36,999 nt of DNA from a virus: the IMG/VR virus record IMGVR_UViG_3300035701_000127, positions 1 to 36,999 of that record; one strand, 5' to 3'. Position 1 is the stretch's first letter. Each line of letters opens with the position of its first letter. Positions 30,066-36,999 of this stretch are shown here, in pieces. The notes under the pieces were generated by a model, which did not search any database, was not told the DNA's origin, and saw only the letters and a list, made by a program, of their open reading frames with translations. The position numbers and the translations under genes were made by a program.

Positions 30066-31826
30066 TCATTCCCTCCCGCGCTCGATCATGTCCAGCGCGC
30101 TCTCGAACGCCTGAACGAGCCGGTGCGTCCCGGTCTCGTGCGCCAGCCGGCGCAGCTGGTCCCGCTCCCAATCCGGCCGGCCGGCCGTGATGGTCACGGC
30201 TCCCCGTTGCCGGATGGTCTCCACCGCGGCGGCCGCGGCCGCTTGCGCGCGTGCCATCGCCTCGCTCGGGAGGACTCCCTCCTCCGCCAGCAGCATCGCC
30301 ACGCTCCCCGCGGCCGGCTCCATCTGCGCTCCAGCATACCGCGAGAACTCTCCTCCCGGCGCGTAGAACGACCGCGCCCACTCCTCATGTCCCCCGTTGC
30401 CGGCCGCTTTCCGCAGCGCCGCTTCCGTCCGCTCGATGGTGCGACGCCCCACGCGCTCCGCGATCCCGTCCAGCACCGGTCTCATCGAACCCAATCGCAG
30501 CCGCAGCGACGTCCGGCTCTCAGCTCGCGGGAGGCGATCGCGCGCGCCTTCGTCCGGCTCGTCGGCTGCGGCACCCGCGCGCCTGGTCTCCTGCGGTTTC
30601 GGCGCGTTGAACTGGTCCGCCGGTATCATGTTGCCCGGCACCATGTACGCGTCTCCTCCCTGCTCCGCCGGAATCCGCGGCCAGTTTTCCTTCGCCGCCC
30701 AATCGTTAGCGGTCATCACGCCGTTCCCGCGCGCGATCTGGAACGCTCTGAACCGGCTCTCCACATCCCCGCGTAGCAGATCGTCCACGAGGAATTCCGC
30801 GTAGAACCGGCCCGCTTGCGCCCCAGGGAACAGCCGGCGGTTCAGCTCCTGCTCGAACCTCCGCAGGTACGGCCGCATCGTGTAGGTAACGAACTCCAGG
30901 CTCTGCTGCTCGATGTTCGCGTAGGTCGCGTATTCCATCTCGCCCACTAGATGCGCCGGCACGCGGTACAGCCGTGCTATGTCGATCACGCTGTACCGGC
31001 GCGTCGCCAGCAGCTGCGCATTTTCCGGCGACACGCTCAGCGCGCTCAGCTTGGCGCCGCCATCCATGATCACCGTCGCGCCCGCCTTCGCGCTCCCGCC
31101 GTACTTCCGCTTCAGCTCCAGCTCCAGCCGCCGGCGCGCCTTCCGGCTCAGCCGTCTCGGTACCTCGATCTGATGCGCCGGCTTCATCCCGTTGGCGAAG
31201 AACGTCCCCGCGGTCCGGTTCACCGCCATCGCCACCCCGAAGGCCTCGCGCATGGTCGTCAGCGGGTCATACCCGACCAGGCCGTTCCAGCTCATGCCGC
31301 GGAAGTGCAGCATCTGCTCCGCGGCGCGGCGCGTCGTGCCGGGTTTCCCGGTCGTGGCGACCTCGTAGTAGAGCGCGCCCATGTCCCCCTCCCGCCGCAT
31401 CTCCACGCGCTCCGGCTCCAGCGGCCATAGCGCGGCCGGCTTGAGCAGCCCGTTCCATTGCACCTCCGCGTACCCGGCTCCGCGGAGGCAGACGTGCAGC
31501 GTCTCGGTCTCGAAGAACTGGAGCGCGGTCATCTCCGGGTTCGGCGCGTCATGCAGCAGGTGGTAGGCCGGATGCTCCGTCGCCCTCCGGCGGCTCCCGT
31601 CTCCCATGCGTTCGTAGGTCAGGCAGGGCAGGCTCGCGAGCGTCTCCGCGATGACCCTCACCGTTGCGAACACGGCACTCGTCTGGAGCGCGCTCGTGCG
31701 GTTGACGTCCTCGCCGGCGTAGCTTGTGGAGCCTCCCGAGAGGATTCTGAGCAGCTCGTTATCGGCGGTCAGCGCGCGCATGGCGATCGGTTCTAGCCAG
31801 CGCGTGAAGAACTTGGGCAGCGCCAC
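30066..31826 (-). CDS. HK97-family portal protein
   Basis: This 586-residue protein starts at GTG 31826 with GGAGG about nine bases upstream. The sequence fits HK97-like portals, with SAVFATVRVIAETLASLPCL near residue 50, EHPAYHLLHDAPNPEMTALQ near 90, then WPLEPERVEMRREGD and a long central helical region. The usual length for this group is about 400-450 residues. The extra C-terminal part beyond residue 430 is helical and charged, with an Ala-rich segment. The protein forms the ring through which DNA enters the head. Confidence 0.85.
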   Translation of the reverse strand: MALPKFFTRWLEPIAMRALTADNELLRILSGGSTSYAGEDVNRTSALQTSAVFATVRVIAETLASLPCLTYERMGDGSRRRATEHPAYHLLHDAPNPEMTALQFFETETLHVCLRGAGYAEVQWNGLLKPAALWPLEPERVEMRREGDMGALYYEVATTGKPGTTRRAAEQMLHFRGMSWNGLVGYDPLTTMREAFGVAMAVNRTAGTFFANGMKPAHQIEVPRRLSRKARRRLELELKRKYGGSAKAGATVIMDGGAKLSALSVSPENAQLLATRRYSVIDIARLYRVPAHLVGEMEYATYANIEQQSLEFVTYTMRPYLRRFEQELNRRLFPGAQAGRFYAEFLVDDLLRGDVESRFRAFQIARGNGVMTANDWAAKENWPRIPAEQGGDAYMVPGNMIPADQFNAPKPQETRRAGAAADEPDEGARDRLPRAESRTSLRLRLGSMRPVLDGIAERVGRRTIERTEAALRKAAGNGGHEEWARSFYAPGGEFSRYAGAQMEPAAGSVAMLLAEEGVLPSEAMARAQAAAAAAVETIRQRGAVTITAGRPDWERDQLRRLAHETGTHRLVQAFESALDMIERGRE

Positions 31827-31941
31827 CGGGATTCCTCCAGAGGCTGCGAGCTGCCGCAGGCGAGTCGCCCGTATCGGTCTTACGCTCGGTGCCGCAGGTC
31901 CGTCTCAGCGCGGAACCGTCTATCACGTTTCGGCGGGAAAG
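31827..31941 (-). other. 115-base gap between large terminase and portal
   Basis: No reading frame is seen. A TTGACT string at the terminase stop and a weak AT-containing string (GTGATAGAC) further on could be read as a promoter, but their spacing of about 14-15 bases is not the standard 17. The ribosome binding site of the portal gene closes the gap. I leave it as an unassigned leader. Confidence 0.4.
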
Positions 31942-33528
31942 TCAAGAGGCAGGTCGTAGCAGCGCGCGTACGGACGGGTCGATGAACGTCCCCTCCTCGC
32001 TATTCACCGCGGCTCGGTACACGGCCATGATCGACGCGACGATCCCGTCTATCCGCTCCCGGCTCTTTGCCTTCGTCGGCTTGATCGCTTCCGTCGGGTC
32101 CGTGTCGATCGCCACGTTGTCCGCGTTCCATCTCAGCGGAGGGTTCCCCCCGTGCCGCAGCCGGCCGCTCAGCACCGCGGCGTAGAACTCCTTCGCGGCC
32201 GGACTCATGTCCTTGAACCCCTGCCCATGCTGGACCATCGTGAACCCTTCGGCCTCCAGCGCCTCGACGAGCATGGCGCTCCCCCACCGGTCGAAGGCGA
32301 TCTCCTCGATGTCAAAGACCTCCCCCAGCGCCCCGATCGTCCGAAGGATATGCCCGTGACTCACCACGTCTCCCGGCGTCGGCTGGACGAACCCGTTCTT
32401 TATCCACCGGTCGTACGGCACGCGGTCCGCCCGCACCCTCCGGTCTATCCGCTCCGCCGGAACCCAATACCACACGAGCAGATACACCGGGTCTCCGGCG
32501 TGCTCCGGCGGGAATGCGAGCGCGAACGCCGTCAGGTCCGTGGTGCTCGACAGGTCCAGCCCTCCGTAGCACACCCGGCCTCGGAGCGTGCGCCAGTCGA
32601 ATGGCTCTCCGCACGCGTCCCACCGGGTCATCGGAATCCACCGCACCTCCTGCGACGTCCACTGATTCAGGTACAGCCGGCGGAACGTGTTCTCGAACGA
32701 CGGGTCCGCTTTCGCGCGCGCGCACTCCCCCCGCAGAAAGTCCTCCGACACGCTGATTCCCAGGTTCGGGTTCGCGCCCCTCCAGGTCTCCGGCGCCTGC
32801 CAGTCGGCATCCTCCGGCGCGGCGTAGATGCGCGCCAGCAGCCGGTCGTCCTCGTATCCGGCCTTCGGGTCCAGCGACCGCCGCGCCTGCTCGTGCAGGT
32901 TCCAGCAAAGGGTTTCGTGGCCCACTCCTGCGGTCGTGATCGCCCACGTCATCGGCTGCTGCCTGCTCCCGGTGCTGCTCGTGAGCACGTCCCACAGCTC
33001 CCGGTTGGGTTGCGCGTGCACCTCGTCGAACAAGATCCCGTGCGCGTTCAGCCCATGCTTCGTCGGAACGTCGGAGGAGAGGACGCGGTAGGTTGAGTAG
33101 GTGTGGGGCACGAAGATCGAATGCCGGACGGCGCGGCTCTTGGCGCTCAGCCGTGGCGACTGCGATCTCATCATCGCGGCCAGCGAGAACACGATCCCGG
33201 CTTGCGCCCGGTCCGCGGCGGCGCTGTAGATCTCCGCTCCCAGCTCGAAGTCCGAGAACAGCAGATACAGCCCGACCCCGGCTGTCAGCGTGCTCTTACC
33301 ATTCTTACGCGGTACTTCCAGGTAGACGGTTCTGTACCGGCGTGTCCCGTCCGCCTTCCGTTTCCAGCCGAACGCCTCGCGGAGCAGCTCCCGCTGCCAC
33401 GGCGCCAGCTCGAACGGTTTCCCGGACCACTGTCGCCCCTTGACGTGGCGCAGGTATAGCGGGAAGAACGTGCAGACCCGGTCCGCCTCCTCCTGGTCGA
33501 AGTAGTACGCGTCCGGTTCACAAGCCAT
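31942..33528 (-). CDS. Large terminase subunit (HK97-type)
   Basis: The protein is 528 residues. The ATPase motifs are clear: a Walker A-like EVPRKNGKST (residues 71-80), Walker B GILFDEVH (D168, E169) and the coupling motif TSSTGS near 184. The C-terminal nuclease has D325 (GGLDLSSTTD), D413 (AFDRWGSAML) and D494 (RERIDGIVAS), all present. It cuts and pumps DNA into the head. The start is ATG 33528, overlapping the small terminase gene by 11 bases. Confidence 0.9.
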   Translation of the reverse strand: MACEPDAYYFDQEEADRVCTFFPLYLRHVKGRQWSGKPFELAPWQRELLREAFGWKRKADGTRRYRTVYLEVPRKNGKSTLTAGVGLYLLFSDFELGAEIYSAAADRAQAGIVFSLAAMMRSQSPRLSAKSRAVRHSIFVPHTYSTYRVLSSDVPTKHGLNAHGILFDEVHAQPNRELWDVLTSSTGSRQQPMTWAITTAGVGHETLCWNLHEQARRSLDPKAGYEDDRLLARIYAAPEDADWQAPETWRGANPNLGISVSEDFLRGECARAKADPSFENTFRRLYLNQWTSQEVRWIPMTRWDACGEPFDWRTLRGRVCYGGLDLSSTTDLTAFALAFPPEHAGDPVYLLVWYWVPAERIDRRVRADRVPYDRWIKNGFVQPTPGDVVSHGHILRTIGALGEVFDIEEIAFDRWGSAMLVEALEAEGFTMVQHGQGFKDMSPAAKEFYAAVLSGRLRHGGNPPLRWNADNVAIDTDPTEAIKPTKAKSRERIDGIVASIMAVYRAAVNSEEGTFIDPSVRALLRPAS

Positions 33529-33988
33529 AGCGCGAGTGAATCGGGTCTCCCGCTTCTAGCGCGGCTCCCGCTCCCGCGGCGCGCGGCCGGCTCGTCGGAC
33601 TCAGCCCCAGCTCCCCGATCGCCCGCAGCATATCCCTGAACGTGCTTTGCACCGTGCTCAGATACGGGTTCTGGTACAGCCCTCCGCTCTTACTCTGGAT
33701 CAGCAGCACCGGCACGGCGCGCAACGCGTCCTCCGCCTGCACCCATCGGCCGTACGCGGCGCAGTACGCCGCCAGCGCGGCGCGGTCCAGCTGCGTCAGC
33801 AGCCCAGCCTCGTGCATCGCCTTCGCGATCCGGTTCCACTCCCTCCGCCCGTCTCCGTAGACGTGCCTCGGGCATCTCGGCAGCGTGATCCGCTCCGGCC
33901 TCGGGTCCGGCGGCACCGGCCGGTGCCCTGGATTGCCCTCCAGCAGTTTCAGCACTGTCGGTTTCGGTCTCCGTCCCCTTCTAGCCAT
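33518..33988 (-). CDS. P27-family small terminase
   Basis: This 156-residue protein starts ARRGRRPKPTVLKLLEGNPG, followed by ITLPRCPRHVYGDGRREWNR and YCAAYGRWVQAEDAL, a good match to the P27 small terminase family. ATG 33988 has GGAGGG upstream and overlaps the radical SAM gene by eight bases. It recognises phage DNA for packaging. Cos or pac cutting cannot be decided from this sequence. Confidence 0.85.
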   Translation of the reverse strand: MARRGRRPKPTVLKLLEGNPGHRPVPPDPRPERITLPRCPRHVYGDGRREWNRIAKAMHEAGLLTQLDRAALAAYCAAYGRWVQAEDALRAVPVLLIQSKSGGLYQNPYLSTVQSTFRDMLRAIGELGLSPTSRPRAAGAGAALEAGDPIHSRYGL

Positions 33989-35411
33989 CGGTCCCTCCGT
34001 CGATCCTCCAGAACGGCGTGCTCGCCGGCCGGCGCCGCTCCAGCCCTCGATACCGGTACGTCCGGTGCCCATCCTTCCAGCCGGCCGGCACGAGCGCTCC
34101 CTGGAAATAGCGCACGACCCCGCGTTCGCTCTGGAGCGAATCCCACGCCTTGTGCAGATGGTCCGCCCATCTCGCGTGCCGGCTGTCGAACTTCTCCAGC
34201 GGTCCGGCTCCGAACGCCACGATCCCCGCCATCTTCGCCTCGTGCGCCCAGGCTGGTATCGCGTCCGCGGCCGTCACCTCCCGGCCCGTGTCCCTCGCTA
34301 TGACCAGCGCGTTCGTCGCGTTCTCCGTCTGCCAGTTGCCGAACACGGGATCGGCCGGGTCGATCCCGCAGCAGCACCCGTAGTCGGTCAGTTGCTTCCA
34401 CACCGGGTCCGACACCCCGATGGCCATGCCCAGCTCGTGCGCCTTCTCCGCCACCGCGTGCATGATCTGCTCCGTCCATCCCGCGGCCGGTCTCGTGCAC
34501 GCCGTCCTCCGGCTGGTCCGGCCGTAGATCTGCCTCAGCGGTCTCCCGAGAATGCTCTCGATCTCCTCCCACCGCTGCCTCAGCAGCTCGGTCATGGCTC
34601 CCGGCATGAACGCGACCTCGTAGCTCACGGCGCGGGCTCCGGCGTCCGCGGCGCGTTCCAGCAGCTCCGCCCATGCGCGCGGGTGCTTCGGCGTCGCGTC
34701 GCTCGCTCCCGGCAGCATCGGCCGCAGCCTCAGGCTCGTCCGCACCCCCTCCCGGCTCAGCTTCTTCATCGTCGCCAGCCGGCGCGTCGCGTTCGGCGCG
34801 CGTCGGTCCAGCCGTTCCAGCAGCTCGTCGTCCGGCGTAATCAGCGAGAACGCCACCCATAGCAGGTCCGCCCGGCGCCGGATAACGTCCAGGTAGTCGC
34901 GCTCCAGCAGCAGGTCGCCCTTCGTGCTCATCCGCACCGGCTGCCCATACCGTTGCGCCAGCTGAAGGAACCCCAGCAGCCACCCCTGCTGCCGCTCGAT
35001 CGTGTCGCACGGGTCGGTCAGCGCGCCCAGCTGCACGGCCGTCGGGTATCCCCCCGCGTTCCGCCGGTCGTACCTCAGCGCGCGCCGGAACAGCTCCCCC
35101 TGCTTCCCGCCTCCTCCGGCGAAGATCCGCTCCAGCATCCGCAGCGGCGTCTGCCCGATCGGCTTCACCCTCGCGCTCCGGTGCTCCACCAGATTGTCCG
35201 AGAAGCAATACAGGCACCCGTAGGCGCACGCTGTATGACTGTCGATGCTCACCGGCAGCGCGCAGTCGAACCCGTCGCTCGTGAACCGGATGCCTCCATA
35301 GGCGCGCAGCTGTCCCCGCGCCGGCGCGCACCGGGTTCCGTCGGCGCACCCGTGGCAGGTCGCGCACGGATTCAGCCGGTCGGCCCGCAGGTCCAGCGGC
35401 GTCGTTCTCAT
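33981..35411 (-). CDS. Radical SAM enzyme, spore-photoproduct-lyase-like
   Basis: The protein is 476 residues from ATG 35411 (ATGA overlap). The SAM/iron-sulfur motif is C62-x3-C66-x2-C69 (HTACAYGCLYCFSD). After it come GALTDPCDTIERQQGWLLGF, STKGDLLLERDYLDVI and LRLRPMLPGASD, which resemble the radical SAM group containing spore photoproduct lyase and PA0069-like proteins. Extra cysteines stand at 16, 19, 22 and 28 and as a triple Cys at 346-348, perhaps for a second cluster or hydrogen-atom transfer. It is tied to the zinc-ribbon and small terminase genes. A DNA repair or base-modification role is inferred. It is not QueE-like, whose Cys spacing differs. Confidence 0.75.
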   Translation of the reverse strand: MRTTPLDLRADRLNPCATCHGCADGTRCAPARGQLRAYGGIRFTSDGFDCALPVSIDSHTACAYGCLYCFSDNLVEHRSARVKPIGQTPLRMLERIFAGGGGKQGELFRRALRYDRRNAGGYPTAVQLGALTDPCDTIERQQGWLLGFLQLAQRYGQPVRMSTKGDLLLERDYLDVIRRRADLLWVAFSLITPDDELLERLDRRAPNATRRLATMKKLSREGVRTSLRLRPMLPGASDATPKHPRAWAELLERAADAGARAVSYEVAFMPGAMTELLRQRWEEIESILGRPLRQIYGRTSRRTACTRPAAGWTEQIMHAVAEKAHELGMAIGVSDPVWKQLTDYGCCCGIDPADPVFGNWQTENATNALVIARDTGREVTAADAIPAWAHEAKMAGIVAFGAGPLEKFDSRHARWADHLHKAWDSLQSERGVVRYFQGALVPAGWKDGHRTYRYRGLERRRPASTPFWRIDGGTDG

Positions 35412-35632
35412 GCGCGCTCCTCCTCCTCGTCTACCTCGCGCTCCCGTTGCTCCGCATCGACCAGCCCGCGGCCGCGGAGGCAGACCCACTCCGTATCGCA
35501 GGTCTCGCAGATCCATATCGTCTGCTCCTTCTCCTCCTTCCCGATCGGCCGGTAGGTCTCGACCCGGCGTACCAGCCCGGTCAGCATCTCCCCGCAGGTC
35601 GGACAGCGCCGTTTCTGCTTCGCCAGCCTCAC
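35408..35632 (-). CDS. Small zinc-ribbon protein
   Basis: The protein is 74 residues. CPTC (residues 10 and 13) and CETC (residues 42 and 45) form a Cys4 zinc ribbon, and the C-terminus is strongly acidic and helical. GTG 35632 overlaps the ParB-like gene as GTGA, and the next gene starts with an ATGA overlap. The tight coupling suggests work in the same pathway as the radical SAM and ParB-like proteins, perhaps as a DNA- or protein-binding adaptor. Confidence 0.65.
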   Translation of the reverse strand: MRLAKQKRRCPTCGEMLTGLVRRVETYRPIGKEEKEQTIWICETCDTEWVCLRGRGLVDAEQREREVDEEEERA

Positions 35633-36309
35633 GCCTCCTCCACGCCCGCCGTCCGGCGCAGAGCGTCCAGCAGCGCGCCGGCGTGCAGCTCATGCGGCCC
35701 GATGAAGTAGCTCCTCAGCACCTCCCGCGCCTCCTCCCATCCCGCGGCGTCGCCGTACCACCGCGCGTAGATCCACGGCCGGTCATCCGGTGCCGGCTCC
35801 GGCGGCATCTCCCCGGCGGCGGCTCCCAGCGCGGTCGCCGGGTCCGGCTGCTGGAACTCTCCGGCCGCGAACAGCGCGAGCACGTCCTTCACGTCCGCCG
35901 GCGTGTATCCCGTCGCCGCCAGCTCGTCGTCCTTCCCCTCCAGCTCCCCGAACGCCTCGGCTAGCGCGGCTAGGTCCATCGTCGCCATCCGCGCGAGCGC
36001 GTTGTCGGCTATCAGGTCCGCGACCTCCTCCGCCTCCGTCGCGTATTCCTGCTCGTCGACCGGCACGGCCTCCAGCCCCAGCCGGCGTGCCGCCTCCAGC
36101 ATCCCGTGTCCCCTCGTGACGAACCCGCTCCTCAGGCTCACGACGATCGGCTTGCGCCATCCCTGGACGCGCAGCGCCAGCGCCAGCGCCTCCACCTGCT
36201 CCGGCGGGTGCGTATTCGGGTTCAGCGGGTGCTCCCGCAGGTCCGCCGGCGTGCGCATCGTCCCCCGCTGGCACTTCACCTGGATCCGGCCCAGCTCCGG
36301 CTCCCTCAT
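35629..36309 (-). CDS. ParB/sulfiredoxin-fold protein 2
   Basis: The protein is 226 residues. I place the start at ATG 36309 (ATGA overlap); longer in-frame starts are inside the paralogue. The core has PLNPNTHPPEQV (residues 29-40), GWRKPIVVSLRSG (50-62), RGHGMLEAARRLGLEAVPV (66-84) and ADLIADN (97-103), the ParB/Srx superfamily pattern. The Arg of the usual GHGR motif is Met here. The C-terminal block WIYARWYGDAAGWEEAREVL and GPHELHAGALLDALRR is shared with the paralogue. Such proteins can act as nucleases or as CTP/ATP-using DNA clamps. The substrate is unknown. Confidence 0.7.
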   Translation of the reverse strand: MREPELGRIQVKCQRGTMRTPADLREHPLNPNTHPPEQVEALALALRVQGWRKPIVVSLRSGFVTRGHGMLEAARRLGLEAVPVDEQEYATEAEEVADLIADNALARMATMDLAALAEAFGELEGKDDELAATGYTPADVKDVLALFAAGEFQQPDPATALGAAAGEMPPEPAPDDRPWIYARWYGDAAGWEEAREVLRSYFIGPHELHAGALLDALRRTAGVEEA

Positions 36310-36938
36310 GCTCCCCCCTCCGCGCGCCGCAGCCGGCTCAGCAGTCCCGGCCCGTCGACCTCGTGCGGTCCCCGCATCAGGTCGCCCAGCAGCCGGCGCG
36401 CCTCCTCGTACGCCTCCGGGTCGTCCTTCCACTCCGCGTAGATCCACTTCTCGTCCCCCGCCGCGCTCCCGCCGGTCCGCAGCTCCTCCGGCACGTCCGC
36501 CAGCAGCTCTCCCGCCGTCGGCGCCGTCCCCAGCCGCGCGCTCGGCACCGCCGTGGCTCTCAGCGCCTCCTCGTCCCCTGCGAGCGCGCCCAGCGCCTTC
36601 CCCAGCTTCACCGGGTCCATCACCGCCATCGACGCCAGCCGGTTATCCGCCAGAACGTCCGCCAGCTCCTCCGCGTCGCTCCCGTATTCTTGGCGGTCGA
36701 TCGGCACGCGGATCAGCCCCATCGCTAGCGCGGCCTCCCGCAGCCCGTGCCCGCGCGTTATGCAGCCGCTCCTCGTGCTCACGACGATCGGCTTGCGCCA
36801 TCCCTGGTAGCGCAGCACGTCCTCGAACGCCTCGCGCTGCTCCGCCGGGTGCCGGTTGGGGTTCCGCGGGTGCGGTTTCAGGGTCCGCGGGTCGGCTGTG
36901 TCCTCGTGCTCGCATCGGATCGGGATCTCCGTCGCCAT
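36306..36938 (-). CDS. ParB/sulfiredoxin-fold protein 1
   Basis: This 210-residue paralogue of the next gene has PRNPNRHPAEQ (residues 24-34), GWRKPIVVSTRSG (46-58), TRGHGLREAALAMGLIRVPI (61-80) and ADVLADN (93-99). The shared C-terminal block is WIYAEWKDDPEAYEEARRLL with GPHEVDGPGLLSRLRR. In the GHG motif the next residues are Leu-Arg instead of Arg-Leu, so the usual nucleotide-contacting Arg is displaced. GGAGGAGG precedes the ATG. It is the first complete gene of the cassette upstream of terminase. Confidence 0.7.
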   Translation of the reverse strand: MATEIPIRCEHEDTADPRTLKPHPRNPNRHPAEQREAFEDVLRYQGWRKPIVVSTRSGCITRGHGLREAALAMGLIRVPIDRQEYGSDAEELADVLADNRLASMAVMDPVKLGKALGALAGDEEALRATAVPSARLGTAPTAGELLADVPEELRTGGSAAGDEKWIYAEWKDDPEAYEEARRLLGDLMRGPHEVDGPGLLSRLRRAEGGA

Positions 36939-36999
36939 AATATCCTCCTCCTGGCGGTTTTGCCCCCCCCCTGGTAAAACGCGGTCGCGCGCGTCTAGG
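36939..36999 (-). other. Leader with eight-base G-run at the right edge
   Basis: The 61 bases before the first ParB-like gene hold a run of eight C's on the + strand (36963-36970), hence G8 in the transcript, between two imperfectly complementary arms (GCGGTTTT and AAAACGC on the + strand). AGGAGGAGG for the first gene follows. Nothing identifies a promoter, and the upstream gene is outside the window. Confidence 0.5.

Noticed and set aside
31905-31945. Promoter just after the large terminase stop (TTGACT)
   Set aside because: The best partner -10 strings stand at about 14-15 bases or match poorly at 17, so support is too weak.
33981-35411. QueE-type radical SAM enzyme of 7-deazaguanine synthesis
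   Set aside because: Cys spacing is CX3CX2C and the rest resembles the spore photoproduct lyase-like group. No QueC, QueD or FolE-like genes are in the window.

Overview
The window is a contiguous piece of a GC-rich, tailed, double-stranded DNA bacteriophage with a long non-contractile tail (siphovirus-like) and an HK97-type head. Every supportable gene lies on the minus strand, so the genome reads from right to left. Genes are packed with very short gaps. Many start codons overlap the previous stop as ATGA, GTGA or TTGA, and most starts have a strong GGAGG-type ribosome binding site. No stretch over 300 bases lacks a gene; the longest gap is 8677-8816 (140 bases), and it holds a promoter. 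The host cannot be named from this sequence. The base composition suggests a high-GC bacterium, and the one clear promoter is of the housekeeping sigma-70 type. There is no integrase, repressor, DNA polymerase or helicase in the window, and the last gene runs off the left edge.

Right end (36938 to 33981): a tightly coupled four-gene cassette of two tandem ParB/sulfiredoxin-fold proteins, a small zinc-ribbon protein and a radical SAM enzyme of the spore-photoproduct-lyase-like type. It overlaps directly into the packaging genes. This is the best candidate for an undescribed system, possibly DNA modification, DNA repair or marking of DNA for packaging.

Head and packaging (33988 to 24915): P27-family small terminase, large terminase, HK97-type portal, prohead protease with an extra N-terminal domain, major capsid protein, three probable virion proteins plus a small helical protein and a Pro-rich protein, and a gp6-like connector. 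Connector and tail-start genes follow (24918 to 23496): head closure, HK97 gp10-like, tail terminator, small zinc ribbon.

Tail (23494 to 9638): two related tail tube proteins, a G/GT tail assembly chaperone pair made by -1 frameshift, a tape measure of 768 residues (a tail of roughly 115 nm at 0.15 nm per residue), minor tail proteins, an odd signal-peptide-bearing lectin-like protein, an NlpC/P60 peptidase, a small membrane protein, a tail tip J protein that appears to use a CTG start, and fibre proteins. Lysis (9616 to 8817): a membrane-anchored coiled-coil protein and an M15-type peptidoglycan peptidase.

A consensus promoter at 8725-8753 then starts a second transcription unit running left. 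It holds a block of short unknown genes (8676 to 6522), a recombination set (a probable single-strand annealing protein, a Cys-rich protein and a Cas4/RecB-like nuclease), a helix-turn-helix protein, a probable replication initiator whose gene carries a G-tract array and 12-base repeats that may form the origin, a nuclease resembling DUF1064 resolvases, and a run of small zinc-binding, membrane and unknown proteins to the left edge.
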